A stretch of DNA of 6,952 bases from the NCBI GenBank assembly GCA_964444305.1, contig CAYUGQ010000133.1, positions 1-6,952 on the forward strand. The letters are read 5' to 3'. The notes beneath the pieces were generated by a model. The model saw nothing but the letters and a program-made list of their open reading frames with translations, was not told the origin of the DNA and ran no database searches. Position numbers and translations under genes: made by a program. Position 1 is the first letter of the stretch; each line of letters starts with the position of its first letter. Source of the stretch: JAKFFN01 sp964444305 (GTDB lineage: Bacteria > Sumerlaeota > Sumerlaeia > Sumerlaeales > Sumerlaeaceae). This document shows, piece by piece, positions 1 to 4,811 of this stretch.

Positions 1-116
1 CAAAGCACAACCGTATCACCCGTCTCCACCAAGGCACTCCCCTCAGCGTAAGGTGCAAAACCCGGCGTAATCTTAACCGGACGCTTCTCGTCAACCGCGC
101 GAGAATCTACGCGCAT
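1..116 (-). CDS. rph: Ribonuclease PH, N-terminal part (cut by window edge)
   Basis: RNase PH is a phosphate-dependent 3'-to-5' exoribonuclease that trims tRNA 3' ends in the cytoplasm. Reading the minus strand from an ATG at 116-114 gives 38 codons plus two bases. They begin MRVDSRAVDEKRPVKI and include GFAPYAEGSALVETGDT, which matches the RNase PH N-terminal pattern (M-R-x-D-x-R, then the AEGS-x-L-x-x-x-GDT strand) closely. The start is set by a ribosome binding site reading AGGAGAT (121-127) four bases upstream. The gene lies 50 bases downstream of gpmA on the same strand with no visible terminator between them, so co-transcription is likely. The phosphorolytic catalytic residues lie beyond the window edge, so integrity of the full gene cannot be judged. 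The identification rests on family recognition of a short but distinctive stretch. Confidence 0.9.
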   Translation of the reverse strand, partial: MRVDSRAVDEKRPVKITPGFAPYAEGSALVETGDTVVL

Positions 117-166
117 AAGAATCTCCTATAAAAAATCATTCAAAATCTGAAAACCAAAGGCGCCAG

Positions 167-913
167 TTACTTAGACTTCGCCTGGTTTGCCACCGCCGCC
201 GCAGCCGCAGCCGCCGCTTCCGCATCACCCAGATAATAACTTTTGATCGCGTTCAAATCCGCATCCAGTTCATACACCAGCGGAATTCCCGTCGGAATAT
301 TTAGCTCAGCAATAGCCTCTTCCGACACGTTATCCAGGTATTTTACCAGCGCGCGAATCGTGTTACCATGAGCCACCACGATCACGTTCTTCCCAGACTT
401 CACCGCCGGAGCAATCTCCTCATTCCAGTACGGAAGAAAACGTGCCACCGTATCCTTCAGACATTCCGTCTCAGGCACATCCTCCCGCGGCAGGTCCGCA
501 TACCGCGGATCAAGAGACGCACTACGCTCATCCGTAGGCTCCAGCGCCGGCGGCGGCGTATCATAGCTGCGACGCCACACATGCACCTGCTCATCCCCAT
601 ACTTTTGTGCAGTCTCCGCCTTGTTCAAACCCTGCAACGCCCCATAGTGACGCTCATTCAACCGCCAGCTTTTATGAACCGGGATCCATAACCGATCCAG
701 CTCATCCAGGATAAACGCCAGCGTACGGATCGCCCGCTTCAAAACAGACGTATACGCCACATCAAACTCAAAACCCTCCGCCTTCAACAGCTCGCCGGCC
801 TTGCGAGCTTCTTCTCTCCCAAGGTCCGTCAGGTCAACATCAGTCCAACCCGTAAAACGATTCTCCAAATTCCACGTGCTCTGCCCGTGGCGTACCAAAA
901 CGATCTTATACAT
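167..913 (-). CDS. gpmA: 2,3-bisphosphoglycerate-dependent phosphoglycerate mutase
   Basis: This 248-residue enzyme interconverts 3- and 2-phosphoglycerate in glycolysis and gluconeogenesis through a phosphohistidine intermediate; it is cytosolic. The histidine-phosphatase signature VRHGQSTWN places the phosphorylated His at residue 9. The other active-site residues expected for this family are present: Arg60 in SVLKRAIRT, Glu87 in RLNERHYGALQG, and His182 in VVAHGNTIRALVKYL. The motif RRSYDTPPP (114-122) is also typical of the cofactor-dependent class. Length matches the usual 247-250 residues. The start ATG (913-911) has AAGGA at 923-927 upstream, nine bases away. The C-terminus is an alanine run (roughly residues 231-242) ending VANQAKSK; similar Ala/Lys tails occur in homologues. 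It is followed by rph on the same strand. No convincing promoter was found in the divergent region 914-1082. Confidence 0.97.
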   Translation of the reverse strand: MYKIVLVRHGQSTWNLENRFTGWTDVDLTDLGREEARKAGELLKAEGFEFDVAYTSVLKRAIRTLAFILDELDRLWIPVHKSWRLNERHYGALQGLNKAETAQKYGDEQVHVWRRSYDTPPPALEPTDERSASLDPRYADLPREDVPETECLKDTVARFLPYWNEEIAPAVKSGKNVIVVAHGNTIRALVKYLDNVSEEAIAELNIPTGIPLVYELDADLNAIKSYYLGDAEAAAAAAAAVANQAKSK

Positions 914-1006
914 TAGTAGGAATCCTTGCTTTAGTCACTGAGAAAAGCGTAACTTCACCAAACGGAAAACCTTCAGACCGAACCCAATTTGCCTTTGCCC
1001 GCAAGA

Positions 1007-1023
1007 GTGGCACCGATCCTGCG
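1007..1023 (+). promoter_or_regulatory. Candidate sigma-54 (-24/-12) promoter
   Basis: The sequence GTGGCACCGATCCTGCG has GG at 1009-1010 and GC at 1021-1022, separated by exactly ten bases, as sigma-54 promoters require. It keeps TGGCAC of the -24 element and TGC of the -12 element; the departures are CTGC for TTGC and G after it. Predicted transcription would begin near 1034. That is downstream of the alternative ATG at 1026 and about 49 bases before the ATG at 1083, which agrees with the start chosen for the small Cys-rich gene. No upstream activator site was identified. A chance match is possible. Confidence 0.45.
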
Positions 1024-1069
1024 AAATGAAAAAGCCTAGACAGATGCCGAAAGGCAAAAAATTCAATCT

Positions 1070-1074
1070 GGAGG
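1070..1074 (+). promoter_or_regulatory. Ribosome binding site deciding the start of the Cys-rich gene
   Basis: GGAGG sits eight bases before the ATG at 1083. The open reading frame could begin at 1026, but that ATG has no Shine-Dalgarno sequence. It would also add 19 charged residues in front of what is otherwise a normal signal peptide. Confidence 0.85.
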
Positions 1075-1082
1075 AAACCAGA

Positions 1083-1322
1083 ATGTCGAAGAAACTTACT
1101 GCAACTTTTGCCCTTGTAGCTGGCATGACTCTCGGAATGCCCGCTGTGGCCAGCGCCTACGGTTATGGAGCCGCATGCCCACCGCCACCACCACGCCCAG
1201 TTTATCACCAGCCTGTTTGCAAGCCGGTCTGCAAGCCAGTTTGTCAGCCCGTCTGCAACCCATGCTGTGATCCATGCCGCCGCTCCGGCCTGTTCGGCCT
1301 CGGCATCCTGGGCATCCTCTAA
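1083..1322 (+). CDS. Small secreted Pro/Cys-repeat protein, function unknown
   Basis: I do not recognise this 79-residue protein. Residues 1-25 form a clear Sec signal peptide: a KK-containing start, a hydrophobic core (about 5-19), and a PAVASA end with signal-peptidase cleavage expected after Ala25. The mature part of about 54 residues starts YGYGAAC, has a run of five prolines (33-37), then six tetrapeptide units at 44-67 reading PVCK, PVCK, PVCQ, PVCN, PCCD, PCRR. The tail GLFGLGILGIL is Gly/Leu/Ile-rich. All eight cysteines (32, 46, 50, 54, 58, 61, 62, 65) fall in the mature part, suggesting disulfide cross-linking or metal binding outside the cytoplasm; this is inference. A strong ribosome binding site at 1070-1074 sets the start. 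A candidate sigma-54 promoter lies upstream and a strong terminator downstream, so it looks monocistronic and is divergent from gpmA. Confidence 0.85.
   Translation: MSKKLTATFALVAGMTLGMPAVASAYGYGAACPPPPPRPVYHQPVCKPVCKPVCQPVCNPCCDPCRRSGLFGLGILGIL
1212..1283 (+). repeat. Six degenerate 12-base tandem units inside the Cys-rich gene
   Basis: Six in-frame 12-base units each begin with a CCN proline codon and encode the tetrapeptides at residues 44-67. The first two units, CCTGTTTGCAAG and CCGGTCTGCAAG, differ at two positions, both third codon positions. Later units drift further, and the last two swap Val for Cys or lose it. The pattern suggests growth by unit duplication followed by divergence under selection for Pro and Cys. 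Confidence 0.85.
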
Positions 1323-1362
1323 TTCAAACCGGCCTCACGGGCTATAACAGCCCATGACCATC

Positions 1363-1425
1363 ATCCGGTTCGTATGCTGTGCGGAGTTCCAATCCCCTCT
1401 GCATGGCATCGAACCGGATTTTTTC
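1363..1425 (+). terminator. Very long intrinsic (Rho-independent) terminator
   Basis: ATCCGGTTCG (1363-1372) pairs perfectly with CGAACCGGAT (1410-1419). After one bulged T (1373), ATGC (1374-1377) pairs with GCAT (1406-1409). Nine more pairs, three of them G-T wobbles, join 1378-1386 to 1397-1405, leaving a ten-base loop (1387-1396). The stem has 23 pairs and is followed by six Ts (1419-1424). There is no T run in the other direction, so it acts on plus-strand transcripts, ending the Cys-rich gene's mRNA and insulating ppc. Confidence 0.9.
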
Positions 1426-1551
1426 TTGCTCATATATATCCGCGCAGTCGCAAACTCGCTACCCGTCAAACTCCTATAAAACACCCCCCCAACCCTGCCG
1501 GTTGAGGAAAATACGGCTCAACCACAATAAAAACCTTGCCCATGTTTCCCC

Positions 1552-1587
1552 TGCGTTCGGGTAATCAGATGCGTTCGGGTAATCAGA
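1552..1587. repeat. 18-base tandem repeat, two copies
   Basis: TGCGTTCGGGTAATCAGA occurs at 1552-1569 and again, identical and directly adjacent, at 1570-1587. A partial further match (TCGGGTAA) follows at 1588-1595. The same unit appears once more on the right of the N gap at 1725-1742. It lies just upstream of ppc and is the likely reason the assembly broke here. Confidence 0.95.
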
Positions 1588-1624
1588 TCGGGTAAATAAA
1601 ACACTATGAACAATACACAAAGCT
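1570..1624. repeat. Left copy of a 55-base sequence flanking the assembly gap
   Basis: These 55 bases are identical to 1725-1779. They include an ATG at 1606 and the first 19 bases of ppc up to AAAGCT, where the Ns begin. This is therefore a duplicated fragment of the ppc leader and start, most likely the end of one contig overlapping the start of the next, and not a second gene copy. Confidence 0.95.
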
Positions 1625-1724
1625 NNNNNNNNNNNNNNNNNNNNNNNNNNNNNNNNNNNNNNNNNNNNNNNNNNNNNNNNNNNNNNNNNNNNNNNNNNNN
1701 NNNNNNNNNNNNNNNNNNNNNNNN
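1625..1724. other. Assembly gap of exactly 100 Ns
   Basis: Exactly 100 Ns is the conventional placeholder for a gap of unknown size in a scaffold. Because both edges carry the same 55 bases, the missing sequence may be nothing at all, or extra copies of the nearby 18-base repeat. Confidence 0.98.
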
Positions 1725-1779
1725 TGCGTTCGGGTAATCAGATCGGGTAAATAAAACACTATGAACAATACACAAAGCT
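1725..1779. repeat. Right copy of the 55-base gap-flanking sequence
   Basis: Identical to 1570-1624. It runs straight on into the intact ppc coding sequence, so this copy contains the functional start codon at 1761. Confidence 0.95.
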
Positions 1780-4751
1780 TTCTAGGCATCAAACTAGGCG
1801 GCACCAGCTTTCCAAACGCTCTCGCAGAAGACGTCGTCCTCATAGACCGTCTCCTCGGCAAACTCCTTGAGGCCGAAGGCGAACAGCGCCTCATCAGCAT
1901 CGCACGCCAGCTTTACGAAATGTCCCTCCAGCGCGAAGACACCGGCCACACCGTAGGCAATGCCGAAGAAATGGTAGCCGGCATGCGCGACCAGTTTGAA
2001 GAACTCAACGATCCCGAACTCGTCGCCCGCATCCTCCGCGCCTTCACCATCTTTTTCCAGCTCGTAAACATAGCCGAGCAAAAAGAAATCGTCCGCGCAA
2101 ACCGCCGCCGTCAGATGGCCAAACTCACCCACAGCCCCCGCGGCCAGGCCTGGCGACCCGAGTCAATCGGCTCAGCCATAGCCCGCCTCGCCGATGCCGG
2201 AGTCGACGCCGACGAAATGCAGGCCATTCTCGACCGCATGGAAATCGTACCCACCATCACCGCCCACCCCACCGAAGCCCGCCGCCGTGCCGTCATGGAC
2301 AAACTTCTCTCCATCGCCGAATGGCTCAGCCAGCGCGAACTCCCCCCAGACGCATCCCGCCTCGACAAACCCCTCGATCTCCCCGGCGCCCACGCCGAAG
2401 AAGAACTCTTCCGCCAGCTCACCGCCCTCTGGAACACAGATGAGCTCCGCGCCGGACGCATGAACGTCATGGACGAAGTAAACAACTCCGTTTACTTCTT
2501 CCAGCGTACAATCCTCGACGTCGTCGCCTGGCTGCACCATGATCTTCACGGAGCCCTGCGCGCCATTTATCCCCACCACGAATTCCGAATCAAACCCTTC
2601 CTGCGCTACCACTCATGGGTCGGCGGCGACCGCGACGGAAACCCCAACGTCACCCCCCAGGTCACCTGGGACACCGTCCTCTATCACCACAACGTCATTC
2701 TTGCCCACTACATGACCACCATGGACCCCCTCAAACGGGAACTCTCCCTCAGCTCCCGCCTTCTGGAGGTCTCAGACGAACTCACCGAATCCATAAAGCA
2801 AGACGCCCTTCACATCACCCTGCCAGACATCGAACTCGATCGCTATCGAGCCCAGCCCTTCGCTCTCAAAATCACCTACATAGAACGCCGTCTACAGGCC
2901 ACCCTCGCCCGGGCACAACATCTTCAGGCCCTCGAGCCCGGCAACACCATCGAAATCACCGACGAAATCCGCCACGCCTATCAATCCTCCGCCGAATTTC
3001 TCCAAGATCTCGAAACCATCGAACGCGCCCTCAATCAGCCCTCCACAGAACCCCTCATCTCCGGCGGCCTCCTCGAGCGCCTTCTCATCCAAGTCCGCAC
3101 CTTCGGATTCCACATGGCCGCCCTCGACGTTCGCCAGCACAGCGAAGAACACTCCGAAGTTCTCGGCGAAATCCTCATCGCCGCCGGAGCCCTCGCCCCC
3201 GGCGAAGTCTACGCCGAATTGCCAGAAGATCGCAAACTGGAAATCCTCGACAAAGAACTCCGCACCTCCCGACCCCTGCTCCATCGCGGCTGGAAAGGCT
3301 CAGAGCGCACCATGAAAGCCCTCCAGGTGTTCGACGTCATCCGCCAGGCCCGCGAACTCCTCGGCGACCAAAGCATCACCGCCTACATCATCAGCATGAC
3401 CCATCAAGTCAGCGACATGCTCGAAGTCCTCGTACTCGCCAAAGAAGCCGGCCTCGCCCGCTGGGTGCGCCAGCCAGACAACGGCCAACAGATGCGCCTC
3501 GAAAGCGACATCGACATCGTCCCCCTCTTCGAAACCATCGAAGACCTCCAGCACTGCGACGAACTTCTCCGCGAAATGTTCTCCAATGAAACCTATCGCC
3601 TCCACCTTCAGGCCCGTCATAATTTCCAGGAGCTAATGCTCGGCTACTCAGACAGCAGCAAAGACGGCGGCTACCTCGCCGCCAACTGGAACCTGCAAGA
3701 CACCCAGGATCGCCTCGCCCGCGCCTGCCAGGAAGCCGGCGTAGACTTCCGATTCTTCCACGGACGCGGCGGCACCGTCGGCCGAGGCGGAGGCCGCGCC
3801 AGCCGCGCCATCCTCAGCCAGCCCCGCGGCTCATTCACCGGACGCATCCGCTTCACCGAACAAGGCGAAGTCGTATCCTTCCGCTACGCCCTGCGTCCCA
3901 TGGCCCACCGCCACCTCGAACAAATTGTAAACTCCGTCCTTCTCGCCCTTCACGCACGCCCAGGCAAACTCTTCGGCAGCAGCATCGAAGACGGAAAAGC
4001 CACCCCATCCCCCCAGGCCAACGAACGCAGCCACGACAAATACGGCCCCGCCATGAGCGAGATGGCCGCCCATTCCCGCAATGTCTACCGCGCCATGGTC
4101 CACGAAGATCCTGAATTCTGGGAATTCTACACCCAGGCCACCCCCATCGGCCACATCAGCCAGCTCCCCATCACCTCCCGCCCCGCCGCACGCGGTGGCG
4201 GACGCCTCAGCGGCATGGACGAACTCCGCGCCATCCCCTGGGTCTTCGCCTGGGTGCAAAGCCGCTACGTCGTCCCCGGCTGGTACGGCCTCGGCTCCGG
4301 ACTCGAATACTACGCCAGCAAAGGCGAAGCCCAGCTCGAAGATCTCCGCAACATGTACCGCGAATGGCCCTTCTTCCGCACCGTCGTAGACAACGCCCAG
4401 CTCGAACTCGTCCGAACCCACCTGCCCACCGCCGCCAAATACGCCAGCCGCGTAAAACCCCACTCCCTCGGCACACGCTTCCACGATACCATCGTCCAGG
4501 AATACGAACGCTCCGCCAAATGGGTCCTCGAAATCACCGGACAGGAAAACCTCTTAGACAAATCCCCCGTAGTTCAATCCACCGTAGAAATGCGCAACCC
4601 CGCCGTATTCCCCATAAACCGCCTCCAGGTCATGCTCATGGAAACCTGGAAAAATCTCCCCGACGATCAGCAAAATCGCGACAACCCCTGGAATCAGGCC
4701 CTCCTCCTGAGCATCACCAGTATAGCCGCAGGAATGCAAAGCACCGGATAA
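1761..4751 (+). CDS. ppc: Phosphoenolpyruvate carboxylase
   Basis: This 996-residue enzyme carboxylates PEP with bicarbonate to oxaloacetate, refilling the TCA cycle; it is cytosolic and normally a homotetramer. Visible landmarks, in order: TITAHPTEARRRAV with catalytic His169, VGGDRDGNP (287-295), LGYSDSSKDGG (627-637) with the conserved Lys634, FHGRGGTVGRGGG (666-678) with catalytic His667 and Arg675, QPRG (687-690), TEQGE (699-703), ITSRPAARGGG (804-814), and the C-terminus AAGMQSTG. It is longer than the E. coli enzyme (883), partly from about 30 extra residues before the catalytic His. An in-frame TAA at 1752-1754 makes 1761 the first possible start. The leader has only a weak GGGTA and no good Shine-Dalgarno, unlike its neighbours. 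The usual C-terminal N-T-G is S-T-G here (Ser994). In E. coli this Asn contacts the inhibitor aspartate, so feedback control may differ. Confidence 0.98.
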   Translation: MNNTQSFLGIKLGGTSFPNALAEDVVLIDRLLGKLLEAEGEQRLISIARQLYEMSLQREDTGHTVGNAEEMVAGMRDQFEELNDPELVARILRAFTIFFQLVNIAEQKEIVRANRRRQMAKLTHSPRGQAWRPESIGSAIARLADAGVDADEMQAILDRMEIVPTITAHPTEARRRAVMDKLLSIAEWLSQRELPPDASRLDKPLDLPGAHAEEELFRQLTALWNTDELRAGRMNVMDEVNNSVYFFQRTILDVVAWLHHDLHGALRAIYPHHEFRIKPFLRYHSWVGGDRDGNPNVTPQVTWDTVLYHHNVILAHYMTTMDPLKRELSLSSRLLEVSDELTESIKQDALHITLPDIELDRYRAQPFALKITYIERRLQATLARAQHLQALEPGNTIEITDEIRHAYQSSAEFLQDLETIERALNQPSTEPLISGGLLERLLIQVRTFGFHMAALDVRQHSEEHSEVLGEILIAAGALAPGEVYAELPEDRKLEILDKELRTSRPLLHRGWKGSERTMKALQVFDVIRQARELLGDQSITAYIISMTHQVSDMLEVLVLAKEAGLARWVRQPDNGQQMRLESDIDIVPLFETIEDLQHCDELLREMFSNETYRLHLQARHNFQELMLGYSDSSKDGGYLAANWNLQDTQDRLARACQEAGVDFRFFHGRGGTVGRGGGRASRAILSQPRGSFTGRIRFTEQGEVVSFRYALRPMAHRHLEQIVNSVLLALHARPGKLFGSSIEDGKATPSPQANERSHDKYGPAMSEMAAHSRNVYRAMVHEDPEFWEFYTQATPIGHISQLPITSRPAARGGGRLSGMDELRAIPWVFAWVQSRYVVPGWYGLGSGLEYYASKGEAQLEDLRNMYREWPFFRTVVDNAQLELVRTHLPTAAKYASRVKPHSLGTRFHDTIVQEYERSAKWVLEITGQENLLDKSPVVQSTVEMRNPAVFPINRLQVMLMETWKNLPDDQQNRDNPWNQALLLSITSIAAGMQSTG

Positions 4752-4811
4752 GACCAAAACACCATCCGATCATAGAATCGTAGCCAGGCAGCAAACGCCC
4801 CCAAAGCTCCT

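Larger units (their letters stand above)
1323..1760. other. Non-coding region between the Cys-rich gene and ppc
   Basis: This region holds a small hairpin just after the stop codon (GGGCT at 1339-1343 pairing with AGCCC at 1349-1353), the long terminator at 1363-1425, an 18-base tandem repeat, and the 100-N gap. The open frame at 1379-1564 has no ribosome binding site and no recognisable protein character, so I do not call it. TATAAA at 1475-1480 could be a -10 element for ppc but has no good -35 partner. If the gap is an artefact, the true spacing from the small gene's stop to the ppc start is about 280 bases. Confidence 0.7.

Noticed and set aside
1026..1082. Upstream extension of the Cys-rich protein to the ATG at 1026
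   Set aside because: No Shine-Dalgarno before it, it would bury the signal peptide behind 19 charged residues, and the predicted transcript start lies after it.
1419..1429. TTTTTCTTGC shared with the dnaK upstream region (near 6464-6473)
   Set aside because: In the left copy the Ts are the terminator's T run, so a shared promoter element is unlikely; a ten-base match in AT-rich non-coding DNA is weak.
1606..1624. Second ppc start suggesting a duplicated or broken ppc
   Set aside because: It is an exact copy of the right edge of the gap and best explained as overlapping contig ends.
2615..3589. 324-codon plus-strand open frame inside ppc
   Set aside because: It overlaps ppc in another frame, is extremely rich in Arg, Pro and His, and has no ribosome binding site; it is a by-product of the C-rich codon third positions of ppc.
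3831..4484. 217-codon minus-strand open frame opposite ppc
   Set aside because: Gly/Ala/Glu/Val-rich antisense shadow of ppc with no start signal or motif.
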